A stretch of DNA of 64,000 bases from Desulfosudis oleivorans Hxd3 (GTDB lineage Bacteria > Desulfobacterota > Desulfobacteria > Desulfobacterales > Desulfosudaceae): contig NC_009943.1 of NCBI RefSeq assembly GCF_000018405.1, forward strand, positions 1,615,001 to 1,679,000, written 5' to 3'. Both the position numbers and the translations under genes were made by a program. The notes under the pieces are model-generated. The model did not search any database. It saw nothing but the letters and a program-made list of their open reading frames with translations, and was not told where the DNA came from. How positions within the stretch are numbered: the stretch's first letter is position 1; each line of letters opens with the position of its first letter. Positions 44,354 to 53,352 of the stretch are shown piece by piece.

Positions 44354-44440
44354 TTTTTTGCTCCTCAATTTTTTTAATCGAAAAATTATAACAGAAAGCC
44401 GGTGTGCTTTCCATCATTGATAATGTTCCGGCCTCACAAC

Positions 44441-44712
44441 CCAAATCGGTATCGGTATCGGTATCGAAGTGCTTCCCCGTCATTGCGAGGAGTGAAACGA
44501 CGAAGCAATCTCCTTCACATATGGACAAGATTGCTTCGCTTCGCTCGCAATGACGTTTTGTATTTTCTTCGTGCGCTTCGTTTCCTTCGTGATCTTCGTG
44601 TTGAGACGCCATGCCGATTGAGTCGGCCGGCCGAATTTAAACACGAAGGCCACGAAGATTACGGGCAAGATCACGGGCAAGAGTAAGAGCAAGAGTAAGA
44701 GTAAGGGTAAGA
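44441..44712. repeat. Repeat-rich intergenic region before metE-like gene
   Basis: Contains GGTATC hexamers (44443-44466), a REP palindrome (44478-44555), CTTCGTGATCTTCGTG-type units with CACGAAGGCCACGAAG (44570-44660) and AAGAGTAAGAGC hexamers (44660-44712). No gene is supported; the open frames here only translate the repeats. Confidence 0.75.
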
Positions 44713-44807
44713 TTTAGAGGCAGGGGCAGGGTGGTTTGAAAATTGACATACTCCGGCTGTACTGGTATGGTTTTTCGCTCCCAGTCACCAAATAAAGGAC
44801 AATGCGC

Positions 44808-45833
44808 ATGAAGACCGTTATTCCGGGAAACCTGCTCACCACCGCCATGGCGGTGATGCCCCACACCGACGTGGACCGGGCACTGGAAACAGCCCTCTCC
44901 CTGGACGTGCCGTTCTGGCCCCAGCTGCCCAACTACAATTATTATGAAGACATGTATGTGCAGGCGGCCGAACACTTTCCCGGCATTGTGCTGGACCTGG
45001 AAGATCGGACCCTGCGGTTTTCCATGGACAAATTCGCGGCCGAGTTTGAAGAGACCCTGGCCCGCTTTGATGACCCGGCCACCTTTGACATCAGCGAGAC
45101 CTATTCCGTGGTGTATCACCGGTTCCTGGCCATGGATCTTTCTGACCGGCCCGCCATCCGGGGCCAGCTGGAGGGCCCCATCAGCTTCGGGTTCAATGTG
45201 TTGGACCAGGACGAGCGGCCCATTCTGTTTGACGACACGGTGCGGCCCTTTATGCTGGAGTTCATGGCCAAACGGCTCAACGTGCAGCTGGCCCGGTTAA
45301 AAGAGAAAAATGCCAATGCCTTCATGTTCGTTGACGAGCCGGGCCTTCAGTTTCTTTTTTCCGCCATGGCCGGTTACAGCGACCTGAAGGCCAAAGGCGA
45401 GCTGGACGAATTCTTTGCCCGGGTGGACCGGCCCCGGGGCATTCACCTGTGCGGCAACCCGGACTGGGACTTTCTGCTCCGTATGGACCTGGATGTCCTG
45501 TCCATGGACCTTTACACCAATGCCGAGGTGTTTGCCTCCTATGCCGGGGCCATCGGCCGGTTTCTGGACCGGGGCGGAGCCATTGTGTGGGGCATCGTGC
45601 CCACGGGTTTCGAGGTTTTTGCCGGAGAAGAGATTCCTTCCCTGATCGCGCGCCTGGAAATGGTGTGGAAGGTGCTCTGGTCCAAAGGCGTTGACCGGGA
45701 ACTGCTGGTCTCACGGTCCATGCTGTCGCCGGCCACCTGCTGCCTGGTCAACCCGGACAAGGAGAAGACCGTGGAGCGGGCCTTTGCCACGGTAAAGCAG
45801 ATGTCCGCCATGCTGCGGGATTCTTACCTGTAG
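44808..45833 (+). CDS. MetE/UroD-superfamily zinc methyltransferase-like protein
   Basis: 341 aa. Has the TIM-barrel features of the C-terminal domain of cobalamin-independent methionine synthase: NLLTTAMAVMPHTD, EGPISFGFN, VDEPGLQFLF, zinc ligands in IHLCGNPDW, and a late Cys in SPATCCLVNPDKE. Such short proteins move methyl groups between corrinoid or thiol acceptors. Substrate unknown. ATG 44808 is preferred over 44802 by the ribosome site spacing (AAGGA, 8 bases). Confidence 0.8.
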   Translation: MKTVIPGNLLTTAMAVMPHTDVDRALETALSLDVPFWPQLPNYNYYEDMYVQAAEHFPGIVLDLEDRTLRFSMDKFAAEFEETLARFDDPATFDISETYSVVYHRFLAMDLSDRPAIRGQLEGPISFGFNVLDQDERPILFDDTVRPFMLEFMAKRLNVQLARLKEKNANAFMFVDEPGLQFLFSAMAGYSDLKAKGELDEFFARVDRPRGIHLCGNPDWDFLLRMDLDVLSMDLYTNAEVFASYAGAIGRFLDRGGAIVWGIVPTGFEVFAGEEIPSLIARLEMVWKVLWSKGVDRELLVSRSMLSPATCCLVNPDKEKTVERAFATVKQMSAMLRDSYL

Positions 45834-45991
45834 ACCACGCAGAATTAACATGATTCGTCTTATGATGTTGCCCGGGGCAGTCCTCTTCAGGGGCGATCAA
45901 AATCAAAACCGGTTTATTTTCGTGGGCCGATGGCCTATGATAAAGGCCTGTGAAATATTGAACAGCAACCGGTAGCAGAAAGGAGCGGATC

Positions 45992-46282
45992 ATGGTCGTT
46001 GTGGCAAAACTGAAAGCAAAGGCGGAAAGCCAGGCAGCAGTGGAATCGATTTTAAAGGGGCTGGTTGCCGAGGTCAGCCAGGAGGAGGGCACCCTTGTCT
46101 ATACCCTGCACCGCAGCCAGACCGACCCTTCGGTCTTTCTTTTCTATGAGCAGTACAAGGACATGGACGCCCTGGTGGCCCACAGTTCCACCGATCATTT
46201 CAAAAAGGCGTTTGCCGGTCTCAAAGACCTGCTGGCGGAGAAACCGGTGATCGAGATGTATGATGAGCTGGACGCCATTTGA
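45992..46282 (+). CDS. Antibiotic biosynthesis monooxygenase (ABM)-domain protein
   Basis: 96 aa ferredoxin-like ABM fold (VVVAKLKAKAESQAAVESIL, EEGTLVYTLHRS, FLFYEQYKDMDALVAH, ending KPVIEMYDEL). Usually dimeric quinol or small-molecule oxygenase/isomerase. The AAGGAG site is 6 bases upstream. Role here unknown. Confidence 0.88.
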   Translation: MVVVAKLKAKAESQAAVESILKGLVAEVSQEEGTLVYTLHRSQTDPSVFLFYEQYKDMDALVAHSSTDHFKKAFAGLKDLLAEKPVIEMYDELDAI

Positions 46283-46302
46283 GGGTGGCTTCGTAAAAAT
46301 TT

Positions 46303-47367
46303 ATGAACAATTTTTTCCGGCTGGGTATTATCATCGTGGCGCTTGCGTCGGGCTTCGAGTGCCGGGCTGAAGAGCGGCTGCCCTCAGCGGTTGAAGGCCG
46401 TGGCGTTTATGACAGCCGGTACAGGGAGACAATGACCGGACGACAGTTTTACAATATCGAGCCCACCAAGAAGCACAATGCCTGGGATATGATTAAATGG
46501 GGCCTGACCCGTAAAAAGGCCCAATGGCCCGATTCCGTGCCGGCCACTGCCGGCGGCATTACTTCCGAGCGGGTGGAAAAGGGTATTCGTTACACGGTAG
46601 TGGGCCATGCCACGGTGCTGATCCAGACCGACGGCATCAACATCCTGACCGATCCCATCTGGTCAAAACGGGCCAGCATGGTCTCCTGGGCCGGGCCAAA
46701 GCGCGTGGCGGCACCGGGCATCGCTTTTTCAAAGCTTCCCCCCATTGACGTTGTGCTGATCTCCCACAACCATTACGACCACATGGACATTCCCACCCTT
46801 CGGCGGCTGGCGGCCCGGGACAATCCCCTGGTGATCGCGGGCCTGGGCAGCAGTCGCACCCTGGGGCGCCACGGCATTGACCATGTTCGCGAACTGGACT
46901 GGTGGCAGGAAACAGCGGTGGGCGGTATCACCGTTCTGTTTACCCCGGCCCGTCATTTTTCCCGCCGGGGCGTGACCGATTACAATCAAAGCCTGTGGGG
47001 CGGGTTCGGCATCACGGCGCCGTCAGGCACTGTCTGTTTTATCGGAGATTCCGGGTACGGCGGTTTTTTTAAAGAGATCGGCAGGCGGCTGGGCACCGTG
47101 GACCTGGCCTTTATTCCCATCGGGGCCTATGAGCCGCACTGGATGATGGAGACCGTGCACCTGACCCCGGAGCAGGCCTTTCAGGTCCACCTGGACCTGG
47201 GGGCCCGCCGGTCCGCTGCCATTCACTTTGGCACGTTTCAGCTTACCGACGAGCCCATGGACGAACCGGCCGAACGTCTTGGCCGGCTGGTTCGTGAGCA
47301 TGGTCTTGCGGATAAAACTTTTGTGGTGCCCGTTTTCGGGCAGGCCGCAAGCCTGGAGGATTTATGA
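46303..47367 (+). CDS. Exported metallo-beta-lactamase-fold hydrolase (NAPE-PLD/UlaG-like)
   Basis: 354 aa. N-terminal hydrophobic signal (about 4-20). Metal motif HNHYDHMD near 155-162 and further ligands in FTPARHFSRRG, FIGDSGYGG and AIHFGTFQL. Family members hydrolyse phosphodiester or lactone bonds in lipids and related molecules. Stop overlaps the next gene by ATGA, so it is coupled to the M16 protease. Confidence 0.88.
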   Translation: MNNFFRLGIIIVALASGFECRAEERLPSAVEGRGVYDSRYRETMTGRQFYNIEPTKKHNAWDMIKWGLTRKKAQWPDSVPATAGGITSERVEKGIRYTVVGHATVLIQTDGINILTDPIWSKRASMVSWAGPKRVAAPGIAFSKLPPIDVVLISHNHYDHMDIPTLRRLAARDNPLVIAGLGSSRTLGRHGIDHVRELDWWQETAVGGITVLFTPARHFSRRGVTDYNQSLWGGFGITAPSGTVCFIGDSGYGGFFKEIGRRLGTVDLAFIPIGAYEPHWMMETVHLTPEQAFQVHLDLGARRSAAIHFGTFQLTDEPMDEPAERLGRLVREHGLADKTFVVPVFGQAASLEDL

Positions 47368-50240
47368 GACGACGTTTGACAGTCCAACTGGCAGCCGTTT
47401 TGATGTCAGTGCTTTTGTTCAGCGGCTGCGCGGCCTTGTCCGGCCTGCTGCCGGATTTTGCCTGCCCCTGCCGGGCGGACCGGTTCCCCCACCAGGCCAG
47501 CGACCTTGCGCCGGACCCGGCCCTGGTGTTCGGCACCCTTGACAACGGGTTTTCCTATGTGCTGATGGAAAACCGGCGGCCCGAAGACCGGGTTTACATG
47601 CACCTGGTGACGGACGCCGGCTCTTTTCATGAAACCGACGACCAGCAGGGGCTGGCCCATTTTCTGGAGCACATGCTCTTCTGCGGCTCCACCCACTTTC
47701 CTCCGGGAGAGCTGATCCGCTATTTTCAGGAGATCGGCATGCGGTTCGGCAACGACGCCAATGCCCGGACCGGGTTTTTCCGCACCATCTACGATCTGCA
47801 CCTGCCTGCCGGGGATGAACAGACCCTGCGCGAGGGGCTGGTCGTGATGACCGATTATGCCGAAGGGGCCCTGCTGCTGCCCGAGGAGATAGACCGGGAG
47901 CGGGAGGTGATCCTGGCGGAAAAGCGGACCCGCGATTCAGTGGCCTACCGGACCTTTACCGCCACCTTGGCCTTTGAGATGGAGGGTGCCCGGATCGTTG
48001 ACCGCCTGCCCATCGGCATTGAACCGGTGATCCAGGCCGCGGACCGGGAGACGCTGAAAAACTTTTACGATGCCTGGTATCGGCCCGAGCGGCTGGTGCT
48101 GGTGGTGGCCGGCGACATGGATACCGCTGCTGCCGAAGCCCTGGTGCGGGAGGCTTTTGGTGCAATGGAATCCAGGACCCCGGCGATGCCGGTGCCCGAT
48201 TACGGCCGGGTGGCCCACCAGGGTGAAAAAGCCTTTTACCATTTTGAAAAAGAGGCGGGCGGCACCGAGGTGACCATTGAAACCATGGTGCAGGCCGAAG
48301 AGCCGCCGGATTCAAAGGCGCGAGTCAGGGAGCGCTTTATCCGGGACACGGCCTTCTGGATACTGGACAACCGGCTGGACGACCTGGCCGAAACCGCGTC
48401 CCCGCCCTTTACGTCGGCCTCCACCGCCGCGGGCCGGGCCTTTGAACAGATCGACTATGCTCATGTTTCCGCCACCTGCCCGCCGGAGACATGGCAGACC
48501 GCCCTGACCGCCATTGAGCAGGAGCTGCGCCGGGCCCTGGCCTACGGGTTTACCGCGGCCGAGGTGGAGCAGGCCCGAAGGGAAATGCTCAAGGCTTTGG
48601 AGATAGAGGTGCGGCAGTCCCCCACCCGGGAGAGTGGCGGTCTGGCCGGACGGATCATTCACAGCCTGGCCGCAGGAAGGGTGCTTCAGTCGCCGGAGCA
48701 GGTTCAGGACCTGCTGGCGCCGGTGGCTCAACGCTTTACCCCGGCCATGCTGCACAAGGCACTCAAAGCGGCCTGGGCCCCGAATAACCGGCTGGTGCTG
48801 GTCACGGGCAACGCGGACCTGACGCAGGTGGGGGCACCCCCGGAAGACCATATCCTGTCGATAATGGCCCAAAGCCGGACACAGAAGGTGGCCCGGCCCG
48901 ATGAAAGGGAAATCCCTGTTTTCCCCTACCTGCCGGTACCTGAAGCGCAGGGCAGGGAGGTCCGGCAGGTTTATATCGACGACCTTGACATTCACCAGGT
49001 CGATTTTGAAAACGGGGTAAGGCTGAACATTCGAAAAACCGACTTTGAGAAAGACCAGGTAATGGCGCGGGTCGGTTTTGGTGATGGCGAGTCGTCGGAA
49101 CCTGTTGACAAACCGGCCCTGGCCGAGTTTTCCGCCGCTGTGATCAACGAGAGCGGTTTTGAGAAAATGACCAACGATGAGCTGCGCCGGGCACTGGCCG
49201 GCGCCACCGCCGACTTTTCCTTTGCCGTGACCCAGGAGCGGTTTGAGCTTCGGGGGGGCTGCGCGTCGGACGAGGTGGAACTGCTTTTTCAGCTGTTTTA
49301 CACATTTTTCAAAGATTTCGGGTGCGGCTCCGATGCCCGGCAACGCAGCCTGGAACAGCTGGCCCTCCACTATAAACAGATGGGGCACACCATTGACGGC
49401 GCCATGGCCCGCTTCGGGTATCGCTTTTTCGCCGGGGGTGACTCCCGGTTCGGCATGCCGCCCGACTATGAATCCTTTGTTGCGGTATCGGTTGAAGACA
49501 TGCGCGCGTGGGTGGACGACGCCCTGGCCGGGTCCCCGCCGGAGATCTCGGTTGTGGGAGACCTGGATGTGGACCAGGTGGTTGCTGTTGCGGCCCGCTA
49601 TTTCGGCGCCATGGTATTTGAGGCCGATTCTTCGGGCCCGGAAGGCCGCCAGGGGATGCCGCTCTTTCCCGTGGGAGAATCGCTGACGCTTCAGGTGCCC
49701 ACGGCCATTGAAAAGGCCCGGGTCCAGGTGGCCTGGCCCACGGACGACTGCTGGAATATTTACGCCAACCGGCGGCTTTCGGTGCTGGCCGACATTCTTA
49801 CCGACCGCATGCGCACCACCATCCGGGAAGAAACCGGCCAGTCCTACTCCCAGTATGCCTATCACGAGGCCTATTGCGCCTATCCCGGTTACGGGGCACT
49901 GCACGCGGTGGTAAACGTGGCACCGGGCGAGGCCGAAACAGTGGTGGACCAGGTGCGGGCCATTGCCGCGGATATTCTGGAAAACGGGGTGTCCGAAGAC
50001 GAGGTGACCCGGGCCGTGGACCCCACGCTGACCCACATTCGGGAGATGGTCAAACAGAACCGGTACTGGATGGGCAGCGTGCTGGTGGGCTCCAGGGAAC
50101 ACCCGGAACGGCTGGCCTGGGCCCGGACCCTGACCGATGATTACGCGTCCATCGCGCCGGAGGAGGTGACCGCCCTGGCCCGTCAGTACCTGTTGGACGA
50201 CAGGGGCGCTGCCGTGGTCATTATTCCGGAATCCTTTTGA
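47364..50240 (+). CDS. Lipoprotein M16 (pitrilysin/PqqL-like) zinc peptidase
   Basis: 958 aa with the inverted zinc motif HFLEH at about 95-99 and a distal Glu in DREREVILAEK. Two M16 repeats plus a C-terminal inactive half. The signal ends in a lipobox (LLFSGC), so it is likely a periplasmic lipoprotein. It probably degrades peptides at the envelope. Coupled to the upstream MBL hydrolase. Confidence 0.92.
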   Translation: MRRRLTVQLAAVLMSVLLFSGCAALSGLLPDFACPCRADRFPHQASDLAPDPALVFGTLDNGFSYVLMENRRPEDRVYMHLVTDAGSFHETDDQQGLAHFLEHMLFCGSTHFPPGELIRYFQEIGMRFGNDANARTGFFRTIYDLHLPAGDEQTLREGLVVMTDYAEGALLLPEEIDREREVILAEKRTRDSVAYRTFTATLAFEMEGARIVDRLPIGIEPVIQAADRETLKNFYDAWYRPERLVLVVAGDMDTAAAEALVREAFGAMESRTPAMPVPDYGRVAHQGEKAFYHFEKEAGGTEVTIETMVQAEEPPDSKARVRERFIRDTAFWILDNRLDDLAETASPPFTSASTAAGRAFEQIDYAHVSATCPPETWQTALTAIEQELRRALAYGFTAAEVEQARREMLKALEIEVRQSPTRESGGLAGRIIHSLAAGRVLQSPEQVQDLLAPVAQRFTPAMLHKALKAAWAPNNRLVLVTGNADLTQVGAPPEDHILSIMAQSRTQKVARPDEREIPVFPYLPVPEAQGREVRQVYIDDLDIHQVDFENGVRLNIRKTDFEKDQVMARVGFGDGESSEPVDKPALAEFSAAVINESGFEKMTNDELRRALAGATADFSFAVTQERFELRGGCASDEVELLFQLFYTFFKDFGCGSDARQRSLEQLALHYKQMGHTIDGAMARFGYRFFAGGDSRFGMPPDYESFVAVSVEDMRAWVDDALAGSPPEISVVGDLDVDQVVAVAARYFGAMVFEADSSGPEGRQGMPLFPVGESLTLQVPTAIEKARVQVAWPTDDCWNIYANRRLSVLADILTDRMRTTIREETGQSYSQYAYHEAYCAYPGYGALHAVVNVAPGEAETVVDQVRAIAADILENGVSEDEVTRAVDPTLTHIREMVKQNRYWMGSVLVGSREHPERLAWARTLTDDYASIAPEEVTALARQYLLDDRGAAVVIIPESF

Positions 50241-50250
50241 AAACATGACG

Positions 50251-50279
50251 TTGCATTGTCTGTTGTGTTGCGGTATAGT
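50251..50279 (+). promoter_or_regulatory. Sigma70-type promoter before PLP enzyme
   Basis: TTGCAT (50251-50256) and TATAGT (50274-50279) are 17 bases apart, 132 bases before the start of the PLP enzyme. The 130-base leader shows no convincing riboswitch. Confidence 0.55.
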
Positions 50280-50410
50280 GGGCGCGTTTTTATTCGCTGC
50301 CGAAGCAGATGATGAACAGACTGAGCGCTAACCATTGACTGGAGGCGCGCCTCAGGTACTTGATACAGTTTATGCCAGGCATTCATTCTAAGGACTAAGG
50401 AGTGTGTTCA

Positions 50411-51589
50411 ATGAAAGGGGACAAAGACTGGGGAATCTCAACCAAGGCGGTGCATGCCGGTGAGATCCGGTATAACGAATACGGGTCGGTGACCACGCCC
50501 ATTGTGCAGACATCCACGTTTATCTTCAAGAATATCGACGAGATAAAGAAGCTGGCCGTGGGAGCGGTGGAACGGTTTGAATACGGCCGGTACGGCCATC
50601 CCACCCAGATCGCCGCGGAACACAAGCTGGCCTTTCTGGAAGGGGCAGAGGACGCGGTGCTGTTTTCTTCGGGCATGAGCGCCATCACCACCACCCTGTT
50701 CGGCCTGCTCAAGTCCGGGGACCACATCATCATCACCGACGACGCCTACCGCCGCACCCTGGAGTTCTGCAAGGCCTGCCTGGTCAAGTTCGACATCGAG
50801 TGCACGGTGGTGAAAATGTGCGATTACGAGGCCATGGAAAAGGCGATCAAACCCAACACCCGGCTCTTTTTCTCCGAGTCACCCACCAACCCCTACCTCA
50901 ATATCATGGACCTGGAACGGTTGATCGGTATTTTTAAAGACAAGGGCATTCTGGTGGTGTCGGACAGCACCTTTGCCACGCCGTATAACCAGAAACCCCT
51001 GGAGTACGGGGTGGATATCGTGATTCACAGCGCCACCAAGTACCTGGCCGGTCACAACGACCTGCTCAGCGGCGTGGTGCTGGGCAGCAAGAAGCTGGTG
51101 GAGCCGGTTCGGGAATTCCTCAAAATCACCGGCGGGGTGATTGATCCCAATTCGGCCTACCTGCTGATCCGGGGCCTGAAGACCTTTGGCCTGCGCATGG
51201 AGCGGCTCAATGAAAACGGCCAAATCGTTGCCGAAGGACTGGAACGGCATCCCAAGATCAGCCGGGTTTACTATCCCGGCCTGCCCAGCCATCCCCACCA
51301 TGACGTGGCAAAGGCCCAGATGAAGGGGTTTGGGGCTGTGGTGACCTTTGAGGTGGAAGGCGACTGCGAGTATGTGCTCAATTTTTTGAGCCGGCTCAAG
51401 ATCATCAACATCGGCCCCAGCCTGGGCGGAGTGGAGTCGCTGATCACCCACCCGGCCACCATCAGTTACTACGATAAAACCCGGAAGGAACGTCTGGCCC
51501 TGGGCATCAAGGACGGCCTGATCCGCCTGGCCGTGGGCGTGGAAAACGCCGAGGATATTATTGCCGATATCGAGCAGGCACTGGCGTAA
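50411..51589 (+). CDS. Cystathionine gamma-synthase/lyase-type PLP enzyme
   Basis: 392 aa Cys/Met-metabolism PLP family. TKAVHAGE near the start, TPYNQKPLEYG, the PLP lysine in SATKYLAGHNDLLSG, and SLGGVESLI. The family covers cystathionine synthase, lyase and methionine gamma-lyase; sequence alone does not separate them. ATG 50411 has AAGGAG 8 bases upstream. Confidence 0.9.
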   Translation: MKGDKDWGISTKAVHAGEIRYNEYGSVTTPIVQTSTFIFKNIDEIKKLAVGAVERFEYGRYGHPTQIAAEHKLAFLEGAEDAVLFSSGMSAITTTLFGLLKSGDHIIITDDAYRRTLEFCKACLVKFDIECTVVKMCDYEAMEKAIKPNTRLFFSESPTNPYLNIMDLERLIGIFKDKGILVVSDSTFATPYNQKPLEYGVDIVIHSATKYLAGHNDLLSGVVLGSKKLVEPVREFLKITGGVIDPNSAYLLIRGLKTFGLRMERLNENGQIVAEGLERHPKISRVYYPGLPSHPHHDVAKAQMKGFGAVVTFEVEGDCEYVLNFLSRLKIINIGPSLGGVESLITHPATISYYDKTRKERLALGIKDGLIRLAVGVENAEDIIADIEQALA

Positions 51590-51635
51590 GAGACGTCTTA
51601 CAGTCTCCTGCTAACATTGACGAAAAGGACTTGAA

Positions 51636-53213
51636 ATGAAGTTGACCTGTTACGGCGCCACACAAGAGGTGACCGGTTCCATGCACCGGCTGTGTTCGGA
51701 GCACGACTGTATTTTACTGGACTGCGGCCTGTTCCAGGGCCGGCGGGACGAGACAGCTGAAAAAAACAGAAAGATGCCCATCGATCCGGCAACAATCACC
51801 AACATCATTCTTTCCCATGCTCACATCGACCATTCGGGACGGCTGCCCCTGGTGGTGAAAGATGGTTTTGCCGGCCGGATTGTTTCCACCCGCGCCACCC
51901 GGGATGTGTGTGAATACATGCTGCCTGACGCGGCCCATATTCAGGAGTCGGACGCCGATTACCTGAACTACAAGGCGGTGCGGAACGCGCTTTACAAGCA
52001 GTCGGAAGACAAACATTCCGGCAGGATATCCAACCGGGACAAGGAGCGGGCGAAAAAGCTGCTCAAGCAGGGCCGCCACCGGCTGGACCGGGAAAAGATC
52101 GCCTCCCTGGCCGACGCTTTCAAATTGGCGCCGGTGGAACCGCTTTACCGGATGGCCGATGCCCGGGCCGCGCTGTCCAGCTTTGAGGGGATCCCCTATC
52201 AGTCCCCGGTGATGGTGGGAAAAGAGATGACGGTGTCGCTTTATCCGGCCGGCCATATCCTGGGATCAGCCATTACCATTATCACCTGTAAGGACAGGGA
52301 CGGGGTAAAACGGATCTGTTACACAGGGGACCTGGGCCGGTTTGACAAGGCCATCATTCGAGACCCCACCCTGGATTTTGCCCCGGAAGACCGGAACATC
52401 GACCTGCTGATCATTGAGAGCACCTACGGCGACCGGGAGCACGAACCCGTGGCCGACCTGACCCGGCGACTGGGCGTTGCGTTAAACGAGACCCTGGATA
52501 AAGGCGGATCGGTGCTGATTCCCGCCTTTGCCTACGGCCGCACCCAGGAGATTCTCTATTCGATTCATGAGCTTTATATCTCCGGGCAGGTGCCCCGGGT
52601 GCCGGTTTACGTGGACAGCCCACTGGCCAGCAACCTCACCAGAGTCTTTTCCGAGCATCCGGAAGCCTATGACCGGGAAGCCCATAAAACGTTTCTGGAG
52701 AAGGGATATAACCCCTTTGTGTTTCAGGACGTGTTGTTCACTGAATCCGTGGAGGAGTCCATTGAAATAATGAAGGACCAGCGGCCTCATATTGTTGTGA
52801 CCGCCTCAGGCATGTGCGAGTTCGGCCGCATCCTGCACCACCTGCGGTACAAGATCCACAACGAGAAAAACGCCATTCTGATTGTGGGCTATATGGCGGA
52901 AAACACCCTGGGCCGCCGCATTCTGGAGCAGGGCACCGAATACCAGCTGTCGGGCAGAAAAGGGGAACCGCCCATGATGCGGGTTTTCGGCAAAGAGTAT
53001 CCGCTTAAGGCCCGGGTGGAGAACATCGGCGGGTTTTCCGCCCATGCGGACAAACACGAGCTGATGCGTTTTGTAAAGAAGTCCAACCTTGACATTCGAA
53101 GAGCCGTTGTGGTCCACGGTGAAAAGGAACAGTCCGCCTGTTTTGCAAAGAGCCTGAAAGCAGAGGGGATTGATGCCGTGGTGCCCCGGCGGGGAGAGAC
53201 GATTGCCGTCTGA
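51636..53213 (+). CDS. MBL/beta-CASP RNA-processing exonuclease (CPSF-like)
   Basis: 525 aa. MBL motif SHAHIDHSGRLP, YTGDLGRFD, ESTYGDREH, then the beta-CASP insert with VTASGMCEFGRILHHL and GFSAHADKHEL. These match the bacterial CPSF-like/Ysh1 RNase-nuclease class. Probably acts in RNA processing or decay. Confidence 0.93.
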   Translation: MKLTCYGATQEVTGSMHRLCSEHDCILLDCGLFQGRRDETAEKNRKMPIDPATITNIILSHAHIDHSGRLPLVVKDGFAGRIVSTRATRDVCEYMLPDAAHIQESDADYLNYKAVRNALYKQSEDKHSGRISNRDKERAKKLLKQGRHRLDREKIASLADAFKLAPVEPLYRMADARAALSSFEGIPYQSPVMVGKEMTVSLYPAGHILGSAITIITCKDRDGVKRICYTGDLGRFDKAIIRDPTLDFAPEDRNIDLLIIESTYGDREHEPVADLTRRLGVALNETLDKGGSVLIPAFAYGRTQEILYSIHELYISGQVPRVPVYVDSPLASNLTRVFSEHPEAYDREAHKTFLEKGYNPFVFQDVLFTESVEESIEIMKDQRPHIVVTASGMCEFGRILHHLRYKIHNEKNAILIVGYMAENTLGRRILEQGTEYQLSGRKGEPPMMRVFGKEYPLKARVENIGGFSAHADKHELMRFVKKSNLDIRRAVVVHGEKEQSACFAKSLKAEGIDAVVPRRGETIAV

Positions 53214-53266
53214 CCGGCGCAGGCGGCAAAACGGAATACGGTTTTTTCTGATGACGGTTATTGGTG

Positions 53267-53296
53267 TTGACAATGTTTACGGTATAACATTATAAT
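53267..53296 (+). promoter_or_regulatory. Strong sigma70-type promoter of the pilus operon
   Basis: TTGACA (53267-53272) and TATAAT (53291-53296) with an 18-base spacer, 56 bases before the PilM-PilN start. Consensus at both boxes. Confidence 0.75.
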
Positions 53297-53352
53297 CCTT
53301 GAAAATTACTGTTTAAAAGATATTTCAACCGATCACTGGACCGGGACCGGGC

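Noticed and set aside
44214-44612. 132-aa minus-strand frame with KRHCERSEAI
   Set aside because: This peptide is the translation of the REP palindrome at 44478-44555.
48312-50246. 644-aa antisense frame over the M16 protease
   Set aside because: Low-complexity shadow of a GC-rich gene with clear family motifs on the other strand.
50280-50410. SAM-type riboswitch before the PLP enzyme
   Set aside because: No conserved riboswitch core or anti-terminator could be recognised by eye.
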